From Acidobacteriota bacterium (GTDB lineage: Bacteria; Acidobacteriota; Blastocatellia; Pyrinomonadales; Pyrinomonadaceae), in assembly GCA_016703965.1 (NCBI GenBank), contig JADJBB010000004.1:1-64000 (forward strand): DNA of 64,000 nt. Direction: 5' to 3'. The notes below the pieces were generated by a model. The model was not told the origin of the DNA, made no database searches, and saw nothing but the letters and a program-made list of their open reading frames with translations. This document shows, one piece after another, positions 8,615-16,884 of this stretch (the stretch's first letter is position 1; the number at the start of each line of letters is the position of its first letter). The position numbers and the translations under genes were made by a program.

Positions 8615-9514
8615 ATGCGAAATCTTATTATTACCGCTCTCTTCATTGTCCTTTCTGGCGCTTCGGCATTTGCTCAAAAGGACGGCCCCGTAAAACTCAA
8701 AGGCCAGGTGGTTTGTTCGTCATGTTGGTTCGAGGCAAGCGACCGCAAGAAAAACCCATACGGAACTACCGCGGACATCGAATGTGCTATCGACTGTTCC
8801 AAAAAGGACCTGCCGCAAGCTTTGGCCGTTGAAGACGAAAAAGGGTTTACCCTCTACCTACTAGAGAAAGGAGCGTTCAAAACCACTGGCAAAGATTTTC
8901 TTGATATCGTTCCCAAGACAGTTGAGATCGAGGGTGATCTCCGCACGGAAAAGGATAAGCGATTCGTCAAGGTAAATTCGCTTAAGGTGATCAAAGAGAC
9001 CTTTGTTAAGCCGACGCCTGTCTCGGATGATGCTGTTCTCGCCCTGAAAGACCTTACTGGTGCCGAGCAAAGCCTTGCGGGGTATCGAGGTCGCGTAGTC
9101 GTTCTAAATTTTTGGGCGACTTGGTGCGAGCCCTGCAAAAAAGAAATGCCCGACCTGTCGGCGATACAGAACGACTACGCGGCCCTTGGCGTTCAGGTGA
9201 TCGGAGCCTCAGGCGACGCTGCTTCAGACTCCGCAAAGGTATTAAAATTTATTCGGGAATACAAGCTGAATTTTCCGGTCTGGGTCGGAACAGCGACGAC
9301 CGATATGGAGCGATTTGGTGTCGGAACTGTACTGCCCGCGACGGTAATAATTGACCGCGACGGTAAGATCGTCTGGCGCGAGATCGGGATCATCAAGCCC
9401 GCGGAGTTAAGAAAAGAACTGGATAAACTTCTGCTTCCGAAAGTCACGGAAGCGGTAAAAGTCGCGAAGGCGGATAAAGCTAAAACAAAAAATACGTCGC
9501 TCGTTCCTGCCTGA
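8615..9514 (+). CDS. TlpA-like thioredoxin with a Cys-containing N-terminal domain
   Basis: An exported 299-residue protein with a signal peptide (LIITALFIVLSGASAFA) and two parts. Residues about 25-130 form a beta-rich domain with four Cys (VVCSSCWF at 34 and 37, IECAIDC at 57 and 61); I cannot name this family. Residues about 140-275 are a TlpA/ResA-type thioredoxin domain with active site WATWCEPC (Cys171, Cys174), EMPDLSAI, and the cis-Pro loop VLPATVIIDRDG. TlpA-like proteins keep periplasmic Cys residues reduced, for example in copper-site or cytochrome assembly. It follows the DsbA-like gene by 27 bases. The Lys-rich tail is unusual. Confidence 0.87.
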   Translation: MRNLIITALFIVLSGASAFAQKDGPVKLKGQVVCSSCWFEASDRKKNPYGTTADIECAIDCSKKDLPQALAVEDEKGFTLYLLEKGAFKTTGKDFLDIVPKTVEIEGDLRTEKDKRFVKVNSLKVIKETFVKPTPVSDDAVLALKDLTGAEQSLAGYRGRVVVLNFWATWCEPCKKEMPDLSAIQNDYAALGVQVIGASGDAASDSAKVLKFIREYKLNFPVWVGTATTDMERFGVGTVLPATVIIDRDGKIVWREIGIIKPAELRKELDKLLLPKVTEAVKVAKADKAKTKNTSLVPA

Positions 9515-9604
9515 CCTGTCTGACCAGGCGAAGGCCAGGCTGTCCGGGGGACGGCCGATAACCCTAAGAAATTCACTGCCGGCATTCGGCTGATCCACGG
9601 TCAG

Positions 9605-10069
9605 GTGGACAGGGCCGCAGTGCGCGCGACTCTCATTTATCGCTGGCATCCCCGCATTCATTTCGGCGTCGAATATAATCCAAAGGTCGGCGAGGTTCGC
9701 CCTTTGCTCACTCTCATTCCGGTCACGGAAACACAAAATCGCCCGGCGATCATCTTCGGCGTCAGTTCCGACCGCATCGGCACGCCATCGGGAACATCGC
9801 TTTATCTAACTGCCAGCAAAGATCTCGAGCACTGGACCGGCCTGCCGATCGCTCCGTACGGAGGCATCGTTTGGGGCTCCTACGAACATAAATTTCGGGC
9901 CATCGGCGGCCTGAATATCCGTTTTCACCCGCGTTTAAGCTCGCTGATCCAGTTCGACGGCGTAAAGGTACATCCTGGAATGACTTACACTTTCAGCGAA
10001 GCTCACGCCGTGACATTTCTCATGATCCGCGGCAAAAGCCCTGGCATGACCTACACGTTTTCGTTTTGA
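9605..10069 (+). CDS. Beta-barrel-like hypothetical protein, N-terminus uncertain
   Basis: I do not recognise the family. The frame is open from 9524 but has no ATG; GTG 9605 is the first plausible start, although homologous-looking sequence (KKFTAGIRLIHGQ) begins before it. No signal peptide is visible, which is odd because the sequence looks like alternating strands of an outer-membrane barrel (IHFGVEYNPKVGEV, GTSLYLTASKDLEHW, GGLNIRFHPRLSSLIQFDG). A short repeat, PGMTYTFS, occurs twice at the end. It is in the same frame as the TlpA-like gene, separated by two stops at 9512 and 9521. It may be a 5'-truncated remnant or a gene with a nearby sequence error. Confidence 0.5.
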   Translation: MDRAAVRATLIYRWHPRIHFGVEYNPKVGEVRPLLTLIPVTETQNRPAIIFGVSSDRIGTPSGTSLYLTASKDLEHWTGLPIAPYGGIVWGSYEHKFRAIGGLNIRFHPRLSSLIQFDGVKVHPGMTYTFSEAHAVTFLMIRGKSPGMTYTFSF

Positions 10070-10084
10070 TTTTGGGATCAGAAG

Positions 10085-10160
10085 TGGTGCCCCCGGTAGG
10101 ATTCGAACCTACAGCCAACAGATTATGAGTCTGCTGCTCTAACCGTTGAGCTACAGGGGC
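10085..10160 (-). tRNA. tRNA with anticodon CAT (Met, or Ile2 after modification)
   Basis: On the minus strand the sequence folds as a complete cloverleaf. It has acceptor GCCCCTG pairing with CGGGGGC (one G-T pair), a D-arm starting at GCTC, an anticodon stem CAGAC/GTCTG-like with loop CTCATAA, and a T-arm GTAGG-TTCGAAT-CCTAC. An encoded CCA is at 10085-10087. The CTCATAA loop is used by elongator Met and by Ile2 tRNAs; initiator tRNA is unlikely because the first acceptor pair is G-C. Elongator Met is my preference but not certain. Confidence 0.93.
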
Positions 10161-10206
10161 AACCATTAAAAGTTTAATTTAATCTCGAATTTCCCGCAAA
10201 TTCGAA

Positions 10207-11457
10207 TTAATTAAGGAGCGGGCGAAAGATGGCCGCTCTGCGGACTTTTGCGATCGCTTCTGCCGCATCCAAGCCTGGATTTTCTGAGGCGTACGCGGCC
10301 GAGATCTCGTCATTTGTCTTTTCGTTGAGGATGCTTTCGAGTACGAACATCTCCGCATCGCCGAAATTTGGGATTCCGAGGGCGTTCGAGGTTTCGACGC
10401 CGATGACACGGGTTTCGGCAAGGTCAAAGACCCAATCCAACACCTTTTCGACTGGGTCCGCGTCTGGAAATCGCTGCCTGATCAAGGAAAAAATGCGGCT
10501 GCGGTCGTCAACATTCATTAGCAACGCCATGAAAAAGCGGTGCTCGGGATTCGTGACGAAGCTCCGTCGATTTACTATCTCGTCGATCGCAGCAAGACGG
10601 TCGAAGATCGGCTTAAATATCTCGCCGTTCTTGCCATGACGGCGGTTGACCACGTCGAGAAACTGCTGAAATCTCGAAACCGCTCCGTCTATTTTAAATA
10701 ACTGCTCGAGCTGATTCGCTCCAACCAAATGACGCAGGCGGCTGAGGATGACAAACGATGTCTGCAGATCGCTTGACTCGAGAAGTTCAGTCGCCATGCG
10801 GTCCGCTTCGGGGTGTTTTGCACGAAAAGCCGCTGAAAGGATCTGGAGTTTTTTCGTGATTGTCGGCTGTTCAAAGAACGGGTCGATCGCGAGATTTGGT
10901 TTTTCGTACGCAAATTGCGGCAGGTGAAGCGGCGAGCGATCTGTACGGACGACTATCGTCGCAGACGGCATTTCGAGGTGAAAGAGTGCGTGAATGTACC
11001 GCTTTCCCGCAATGATCTCCTGCACAGCCCCAACCTCGAGCAACTCACAGACCTTTAGGCTCATTTCGCCGATCTCGGCGAAGGTGTTTATCACCTCTTG
11101 CGTCTCAAATTCGTACCAACTATGGATGCTCGAACCCATCAGCACCTGAAAAGCCCCGCAAAAGCCGTGCTGATGTATCGCCGTTGTTCCCTCGAACCAG
11201 AAATACAGATCGATGTGAAAACGCGGCGCCGAGAATATTGTTATCGGCGGATCGGCAAAATTGCCGTGCAGATCACGCTGGGGCGGCAATTCACGCTGCT
11301 TTAGCGACCATTCGACAACATCCCAGGCAGTCAATTTTGACGGGAGACCAGCCCGTCTGAGAGCTTCGGCAGCGATGGCGGGCAATTCTTCTTCGTTGTA
11401 ATTCTTTTCGAGCCAGAGAGTTTCGATCTCGTCGCCGAGTTTTTGAAATAATTCCAT
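10207..11457 (-). CDS. Hypothetical protein with a cupin-like N-terminal half
   Basis: A 416-residue cytoplasmic protein with no signal peptide. I do not recognise the family. The N-terminal half contains a cupin-like stretch: PRFHIDLYFWFEGTTAIHQH, then GFCGAFQVLMGSSIHSWYEF, and later GKRYIHALFHLEMPSATIVV, which has the His spacing of a single-domain cupin such as cysteine dioxygenase. The C-terminal half, from about residue 210, is helical (LQILSAAFRAKHPEADRM, VVNRRHGKNGEIFKPIFDRL). The start at 11457 is followed by MELFQKLGDEIETLW, and no other gene is close on this strand. Metal binding by the His cluster is an inference. Confidence 0.6.
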   Translation of the reverse strand: MELFQKLGDEIETLWLEKNYNEEELPAIAAEALRRAGLPSKLTAWDVVEWSLKQRELPPQRDLHGNFADPPITIFSAPRFHIDLYFWFEGTTAIHQHGFCGAFQVLMGSSIHSWYEFETQEVINTFAEIGEMSLKVCELLEVGAVQEIIAGKRYIHALFHLEMPSATIVVRTDRSPLHLPQFAYEKPNLAIDPFFEQPTITKKLQILSAAFRAKHPEADRMATELLESSDLQTSFVILSRLRHLVGANQLEQLFKIDGAVSRFQQFLDVVNRRHGKNGEIFKPIFDRLAAIDEIVNRRSFVTNPEHRFFMALLMNVDDRSRIFSLIRQRFPDADPVEKVLDWVFDLAETRVIGVETSNALGIPNFGDAEMFVLESILNEKTNDEISAAYASENPGLDAAEAIAKVRRAAIFRPLLN

Positions 11458-11497
11458 ACCTTAAAGCTATGAGAATGCCTGCATTAGAACCACCATT

Positions 11498-11968
11498 CTA
11501 GTTTTCTTCAAATTTCGGCTTTTTACTGCTCACTTTTTTGTACGTTCCCGACGCCATAACATTGTGGCCAAATCCGCAGTCAGCATCCGATCCGTCCTGG
11601 GTGATCTTTAGCGTTCCGGCCTTCACAAAAAGCAGCGTGATCTTGCATTTTCCATCTTCGCTGTTAAATATCGCCGTGTCTCCGCTGATCGAGGCTTCTT
11701 CGTCGAGTGTGCCGAGATTTGCCATCGGCTCACCGTTTCGCATCGAATATGGATAGACTAGATCAAGGGCAAAGCGTATCTTGCCGCCGCCCAGTGCGAG
11801 AATTTTGACGTCGTTTGAAAATTCCTTAAACTTACCCGAAAAGTTCATTCTGAATGTCCCGTTGACCTCAGCCGCCGAAACGCTCGCACGAGATTGAGCA
11901 GACATAGCGGACGAGAACAGCATCAAACACGAGAAGGCAAAAATCACAATAGATAGATGTTTACGCAT
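11498..11968 (-). CDS. Exported hypothetical protein
   Basis: A 156-residue protein with a signal peptide (LSIVIFAFSCLMLFSSAMSA) and a beta-rich mature part. The ATG at 11968 is preceded by AGGAGAA, a good ribosome site. Recognisable text is GTFRMNFSGKFKEFSNDVKI, RFALDLVYPYS and KCKITLLFVKAGTLKITQDG. A Cys pair (GKCKI and DADCGFG) could form a disulfide. I do not recognise the family. It is transcribed away from the peptide transporter gene; the 84 bases between them must hold promoters for both. Confidence 0.65.
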   Translation of the reverse strand: MRKHLSIVIFAFSCLMLFSSAMSAQSRASVSAAEVNGTFRMNFSGKFKEFSNDVKILALGGGKIRFALDLVYPYSMRNGEPMANLGTLDEEASISGDTAIFNSEDGKCKITLLFVKAGTLKITQDGSDADCGFGHNVMASGTYKKVSSKKPKFEEN

Positions 11969-12052
11969 ATTCTCCTTTTCGATAAACCACTTTATCTGCT
12001 ATATTTTGCCTGACTCTTCCGTAAATTTAAACCGATAAACCGAGGTATCTAG

Positions 12053-13615
12053 ATGAGCACTAACGCAAGTGATCTAACCCCGAAGGCCGGACGCGAATTC
12101 TTCGGCCACCCTAAAGGACTCCCGACTCTTTTCATGACCGAGATGTGGGAACGCTTCTCGTTCTACGGCATCCGGCCGTTGTTGATCCTGTTTATGACCG
12201 CCACCCTGATGAATGGCGGATTTGGCTTCGAACGCCCGAAAGCGGCTGCGATCGTCGGCATTTATGCGGCGTGCGTCTATCTGTCCTCGCTTCCCGGCGG
12301 GTGGATAGCCGACCGGCTGCTTGGGCTGCGAAAAGCGATCCTGTACGGTGCCGTACTGATCACGGCGGGTCACCTATCGATCGGATTGTCAGGATTTTTC
12401 GGTGGCAAAGTTATGTTCTTTGTCGGTCTGATCCTGATCGTTCTCGGTACCGGTTTGCTCAAGCCAAATATCTCGGCTATCGTCGGCGACCTGTATCCCG
12501 AGGGCGGGGAACGGCGTGACGCGGGTTTCTCGATCTTCTACATGGGTATCAACATGGGTGCTACCTTTGGCCAGTTGATCACGGGAATACTTGGCGAAAA
12601 ATATGGTTTCCACTGGGGCTTCGGCGCTGCCGGCGTGGGTATGCTGTTCGGCCTGATCTGGTTTGCCGTCCGTGCCCGCACGACGCTCGGAAATATCGGT
12701 ATCGAGCGAAGCCGCGATCCAGACCCAACTATCCAGGCTGGATACGAATCGCGTGTAAAGGTGGCGGTAGCGGTCGGCCTTGCAATAATTACGTTGATGG
12801 TCATTCTGACGGCGACCGGCGTGATCGTTTTAGATCCGCAGGTGGTTGGCGGCTATATGCTCTACGCCTTGGTTGGCCTCGCGATCGCTTTCTTTGTGTT
12901 TATGTTCGTGGCCGGCAAACTAAATGCTGATGAGAAAAAACGTGTGGTCGTGATCGGTGTTTTGTTTCTGTTTGCGGCGATCTTTTGGGCGGCATTCGAG
13001 CAGGCCCCGACCTCGCTCAATCTCTTTGCAAAGGATTTTACGGAACGTCATATTGGCTCATTTGAAGTGCCGGCGTTGTGGTTCCAGTCGATGAATTCGG
13101 CATTTATCATCATTTTTGCACCAATTTTTGCAATCATTTGGACCTGGCTTGGAAAGAAAAACATCAGCATCTCCGCTCCGGCTAAGTTCGCCCTCGGCCT
13201 TACCATGGCAGCCGTCGGATTTTTCATAATGATATTTCCGGCGAATATGCTGGTGGCTAGCGGCGGGTTGCTTAAGGTTTCGGCCTGGTGGCTGGCGATC
13301 AGCTATCTATTTCAAACCTGGGGCGAATTGCTTCTGAGCCCGGTCGGACTCTCGTCCATGACAAAACTCGCCCCTCGCCGTTTTGTCGGCCAAATGATGG
13401 GTATATGGTTCCTTGCGGCTTCAGTAGGAAACCTGATCGCAGGACTGGTCGGCGGCAGCGTCGACCCTGAAAAGCTCGAGCAGACGCCTCAGCTCTTTAC
13501 TTGGACGACCATCGCACTTGTTGTCTCGGCAGTGATCTTAGGCTTGCTTGCGATCCCGATCGCGCGAATGATGAAGAATACCGAAGATGTCGAGATGCCG
13601 GAAACGGCAGTTTGA
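12053..13615 (+). CDS. Proton-dependent oligopeptide transporter (POT/PTR2 family)
   Basis: A 520-residue inner-membrane transporter with about 14 hydrophobic segments. It has the POT family hallmarks: the ExxER-type motif in TEMWERFSFYG at the start of helix 1, GGWIADRLLGLRKAI in the helix 2-3 loop, and GINMGATFGQLITGIL. Near the end, SYLFQTWGELLLSPVGLSSM is the PTR2 second signature. It imports di- and tripeptides with protons. The ATG at 12053 follows a GAGG ribosome site. It is a single gene with a strong terminator after it. The substrate range cannot be read from the sequence. Confidence 0.95.
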   Translation: MSTNASDLTPKAGREFFGHPKGLPTLFMTEMWERFSFYGIRPLLILFMTATLMNGGFGFERPKAAAIVGIYAACVYLSSLPGGWIADRLLGLRKAILYGAVLITAGHLSIGLSGFFGGKVMFFVGLILIVLGTGLLKPNISAIVGDLYPEGGERRDAGFSIFYMGINMGATFGQLITGILGEKYGFHWGFGAAGVGMLFGLIWFAVRARTTLGNIGIERSRDPDPTIQAGYESRVKVAVAVGLAIITLMVILTATGVIVLDPQVVGGYMLYALVGLAIAFFVFMFVAGKLNADEKKRVVVIGVLFLFAAIFWAAFEQAPTSLNLFAKDFTERHIGSFEVPALWFQSMNSAFIIIFAPIFAIIWTWLGKKNISISAPAKFALGLTMAAVGFFIMIFPANMLVASGGLLKVSAWWLAISYLFQTWGELLLSPVGLSSMTKLAPRRFVGQMMGIWFLAASVGNLIAGLVGGSVDPEKLEQTPQLFTWTTIALVVSAVILGLLAIPIARMMKNTEDVEMPETAV

Positions 13616-13634
13616 GACACGGTAACGATTAAAA

Positions 13635-13672
13635 AAAGAGGGCTGACGAGTTAATTCTCTTCAGCCCTCTTT
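13635..13672. terminator. Bidirectional terminator
   Basis: A perfect 12-bp stem AAAGAGGGCTGA/TCAGCCCTCTTT with a 14-base loop, flanked by A on one side and T on the other. It lies between the convergent transporter gene and the small gene at 13677. Confidence 0.9.
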
Positions 13673-13676
13673 AAGT

Positions 13677-13895
13677 TCACCGTTCTCTCTGTCTGAAAGC
13701 CGCCATCGCCTCGGCCGCTCCGGCGTGCATTATCTCTGGTTTGTGGTATTTCCAGTATTTTTCAAACTCTTCTTCCGACATCTGCGTATTCTCCTGACGA
13801 GTTTTTTCCTTGAGAAAATTCTCAGCCCAGGCCCTTGTATCCATATCTGTGTTCAACGCCGTGCGGGCGCCGTGCATCAAATTATCGCGTTCCAT
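13677..13895 (-). CDS. Small hypothetical protein
   Basis: A 72-residue charged soluble protein (MERDNLMHGARTAL, MSEEEFEKYWKYHKPEIMHA, end AMAAFRQRER). No signal or membrane segment. I do not recognise it. The start at 13895 is preceded on the minus strand by GGGGACATACAA, with a plausible GGGGA ribosome site. It is divergent from the M16 peptidase gene. A 15-base tandem repeat (ACTTTTGAGAA twice, about 13914-13941) lies in the shared upstream region. Confidence 0.55.
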   Translation of the reverse strand: MERDNLMHGARTALNTDMDTRAWAENFLKEKTRQENTQMSEEEFEKYWKYHKPEIMHAGAAEAMAAFRQRER

Positions 13896-13965
13896 TTGTA
13901 TGTCCCCTTATGCTACTTTTGAGAATGTTACTTTTGAGAACAAGCCATTTTACTGGAGCTTTTTT

Positions 13966-15480
13966 GTGAAAAAAATTCTTGCCTCGTTCCTCACAATATT
14001 ATCATTACTGCCATCTTTAGGCATCGCTCAAAAAGTCGAGCGGATCGGTCCGAAGCTGCAGGCGCCGCCGTTAAATCAGCAGGCACCGTACGAGATCCCG
14101 ATCGTAACCAAAACTCTCGCCAACGGTCTGCAGATAATCGTTCTTCCCGACGCTTCGGTACCATTGGTCACGGTCGAATTAGCGGTGCGCAACGGATCAT
14201 TTACCGAACCGCCCGAGCTCAACGGCCTATCGCACCTTTATGAACACATGTTCTTCAAGACGAACAAAGCGACCGCTGTTTTCCGTTGCGAGTATCTACA
14301 GTTTCGTAATATGAACGCCTATCGCCAATTCGGCTGCGACAACGAAATGAAGCTCAAGCCCGAATTGAAAGACGTGAGTTACGTGGGCCAGATCGACCAA
14401 CTCGGTATCGTAAACAACGGCACTACCCGCGAAGAGGTTGTCCAATACTACTTCACCACCACGAGCCCGAACATTCTACCCGCGTTGCGATTTATCAAGG
14501 ACGCGGCCCGATATCCTGTGTTTGATCCTGAGGAATTTGCGGGAGAGAAGGCAAACGTTCTCGCGGAGCTCGACCGCAACCTTTCCCAGCCCGGCTATTA
14601 TTTGAACCAGGAATCTCTCGACCGGCTCTTCTACAAATATCCGACCCGCAAGAGCCCGGGCGGAACACGAGCAACCGTGGCCGCTGCAACGACCGATCAA
14701 ATGCGGCTGATCCAATCCCGATATTATGTACCGAATAATTCGGCGCTTGTCGTGACGGGCGACGTCGATCCGCAGAATATCTTTAAGCTTGGCGAAGAGC
14801 TTTTTGGCGACTGGAAAAAGAGCGAAGATCCATTCATCAAGTTCCCGCTCGTCGAGCATCCGCCGCTCGCAAAAAGCGAAGGTGCGATCGTCAATCAGCC
14901 GGTTCAAAGCGTTCTCGTACAAATCAGTTGGCAAGGTCCTTCGATCGGTAAAGACGATGCGGCGACTTACGCCGCTGATGTGTTTTCGTTCATTATCCGT
15001 CAGCCGGATTCTCGGTTTCAGCGGGCGTTGGTGGATTCGCAATTAACAACTGGCTCGAATATCGGCTACTACACGCAGCGAAACGTTGGCCCGATCCAGG
15101 CGATCGTTTCGACCACGCCTGAGAAGGCGAAGGCCGCAATGAAGGCTCTTTATACCGAGATCGCACAGTTCGATAAGCCGGGATATTTTACAGACGAAGA
15201 GCTCGAAAACGCGAAAACCCTGATCGAAGCTGATGATCTCTACAGCCGCGAGAAACTCAGTGAGTACACGCACACTCTGAGCTTTTGGTGGTCGACGACG
15301 GGCATCGATTATTTCCGCGGTTATCACAAAAATCTACGTGCGACGACGCGTGCCGATATTATCAAATACGTGAAAACCTACATCCAAAACAAACCGCACG
15401 TCTCGATCGCCCTGATCTCGCCCGAACAGCAGGCGATCGCAAAACTTACGCCAGAAGACCTGATCGGAGGTAAACAATAA
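13966..15480 (+). CDS. M16 family zinc metallopeptidase, catalytic subunit, exported
   Basis: A 504-residue exported peptidase. The GTG at 13966 is chosen: GGAGC lies six bases before it and the signal peptide follows at once (ILASFLTILSLLPSLGIA). The frame stays open another 52 codons upstream but without signal character. The inverted zinc motif HxxEH is HLYEH (His90, Glu93, His94) and the distal acidic ligand region is EKANVLAELDRN. The C-terminal M16 domain includes YYVPNNSALVVTGDVDPQ. It is followed by a second M16 gene that starts on its stop codon. The pair probably forms a two-subunit periplasmic peptidase. Confidence 0.92.
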   Translation: MKKILASFLTILSLLPSLGIAQKVERIGPKLQAPPLNQQAPYEIPIVTKTLANGLQIIVLPDASVPLVTVELAVRNGSFTEPPELNGLSHLYEHMFFKTNKATAVFRCEYLQFRNMNAYRQFGCDNEMKLKPELKDVSYVGQIDQLGIVNNGTTREEVVQYYFTTTSPNILPALRFIKDAARYPVFDPEEFAGEKANVLAELDRNLSQPGYYLNQESLDRLFYKYPTRKSPGGTRATVAAATTDQMRLIQSRYYVPNNSALVVTGDVDPQNIFKLGEELFGDWKKSEDPFIKFPLVEHPPLAKSEGAIVNQPVQSVLVQISWQGPSIGKDDAATYAADVFSFIIRQPDSRFQRALVDSQLTTGSNIGYYTQRNVGPIQAIVSTTPEKAKAAMKALYTEIAQFDKPGYFTDEELENAKTLIEADDLYSREKLSEYTHTLSFWWSTTGIDYFRGYHKNLRATTRADIIKYVKTYIQNKPHVSIALISPEQQAIAKLTPEDLIGGKQ

Positions 15481-16805
15481 TGTATAGATCTACGATCAAG
15501 TTCGTCCTTTTCATCTCGATCGCACTCACGTCCGTGCAGCTCGGATATTCCCAGACCGTCCGCACAGCACCAGGACAGATAACTGAGTTCGATGTGAACG
15601 GAATGAAGGTTCTCATTAAACGCCGTCTAGGAACGCCGACGGTCGCGGCAGGACTATATTTTCGCGGCGGGGTCAAAAACCTGACGGCCGATAATGCCGG
15701 TATCGAGGGCTTCGCCCTAAATATCGCTGCGGAAGGTACTAGATCATATCCGCGCCAAAAGCTTCGTAAAGAGACTTCGAGCGTGGGAACGGTCATCTCA
15801 GCCGGTGCAAATTACGATTTCAGCACGCTGGCGATGGCGTGTACTAAGCAGAGCTTCGAGAATTCCTGGAAGATATTTGTCGACGTGGCTATCAACCCCG
15901 CCTTCGCTCCGGAAGATGTCGAACGCGTTCGCGGGACTTTCTTGACCGGCCTGCGAGCACAGACCGATTCGCCCGAAGGTGCTCTGGATTTCGTGAACGA
16001 TAGCATTCTCTATGCCGGACATCCATACACGAACAGCCCCCAGGGAACGGTAGCAAACATCACAAGATTCAAGGCCTCCGACCTCGCCGCCTACCATCGC
16101 GGCCTCGTCCAAGCATCGCGGATGCTTCTTGTGATCGTTGGCGATCTTGAACCAACAGATCTTCAAAAGCAGATCGAGGCTTCTTTTGGGAAATTACCTC
16201 GCGGCGATTATAAAGACAATCCGCTGCCTCCGCTTAATTTTTCCAAGCCAACCGTCGACATCACCGCCAAGGCGGTTGAGACCAATTATGTAAAAGGAAC
16301 ATTTGCTGCACCTTCTATTCGCGACGCTGATTATTATGCGATGCGAACCGCAATGACGGTTTTGCAGCAGCGTGTGTTTGAAGAAGTTCGCGGCAAGAGA
16401 AATCTTTCATATGCTCCGGATGCAGAACTCGATGATATGGCTGCAAACACCGCTTCGATCTCAGCCTCGACGACGCGTCCTAACGAAGCCGTTGCGGTCA
16501 TGCTCGACGAGATCAATAAGATAAAACAAGGTTCGGTCGATGCTGAGACTATCGGCCAGATGGGAGCATATTTCCTGACGACCTATTACCTGAAAGAAGA
16601 AACGAACGCCGCACAGGCAGCCGAACTCGCCCAATATGAATTGCTTGGCGGTGGTTGGAGAAATTCACTGGAGTTTCTTGACCGTATGCGGAAGGTAAAA
16701 CCGGCTGAAATACAGGCAGCGGCGAATAAATATATGAAGAATATTCGCTTTGTCATAGTTGGAAACCCGGCCGACGTCGATAAAGCCTTTTTTCTTCAAA
16801 ATTAA
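15480..16805 (+). CDS. M16 family protein without the zinc motif (partner subunit), exported
   Basis: A 441-residue exported protein (signal FVLFISIALTSVQLGYS) of the M16 fold. The place of the HxxEH motif reads NAGIEGFALNIAAEGT, so the zinc ligands are absent and the subunit should be non-catalytic. The later M16 landmarks are kept: YHRGLVQASRMLLVIVGDLE and RVFEEVRGKRNLSYA, which resembles the R/Y substrate-binding region. The start is the ATG overlapping the previous stop (TAATG), with GGAGG ten bases upstream, so translation is coupled one to one. Active/inactive M16 pairs of this type are known in bacteria and in mitochondrial processing peptidase. Confidence 0.9.
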   Translation: MYRSTIKFVLFISIALTSVQLGYSQTVRTAPGQITEFDVNGMKVLIKRRLGTPTVAAGLYFRGGVKNLTADNAGIEGFALNIAAEGTRSYPRQKLRKETSSVGTVISAGANYDFSTLAMACTKQSFENSWKIFVDVAINPAFAPEDVERVRGTFLTGLRAQTDSPEGALDFVNDSILYAGHPYTNSPQGTVANITRFKASDLAAYHRGLVQASRMLLVIVGDLEPTDLQKQIEASFGKLPRGDYKDNPLPPLNFSKPTVDITAKAVETNYVKGTFAAPSIRDADYYAMRTAMTVLQQRVFEEVRGKRNLSYAPDAELDDMAANTASISASTTRPNEAVAVMLDEINKIKQGSVDAETIGQMGAYFLTTYYLKEETNAAQAAELAQYELLGGGWRNSLEFLDRMRKVKPAEIQAAANKYMKNIRFVIVGNPADVDKAFFLQN

Positions 16806-16821
16806 CGATTCATAGATCAAT

Positions 16822-16863
16822 AAGGCCGCGAGGGAACGAGTGTCTTCGATCCTACGCGGCCTT
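16822..16863. terminator. Convergent terminator
   Basis: A 9-bp stem AAGGCCGCG/CGCGGCCTT with a 24-base loop, followed by TGTTTT on the plus strand. It sits between the M16 pair and the convergent FecR/DUF6600 gene. Confidence 0.75.
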
Positions 16864-16884
16864 GTTTTGCCAAAACGAAATAGT

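Noticed and set aside
9515..9604. Readthrough from the TlpA-like gene into the barrel-like frame
   Set aside because: The frame is the same but two stops, 9512 and 9521, separate them, and the TlpA-like domain is already complete.
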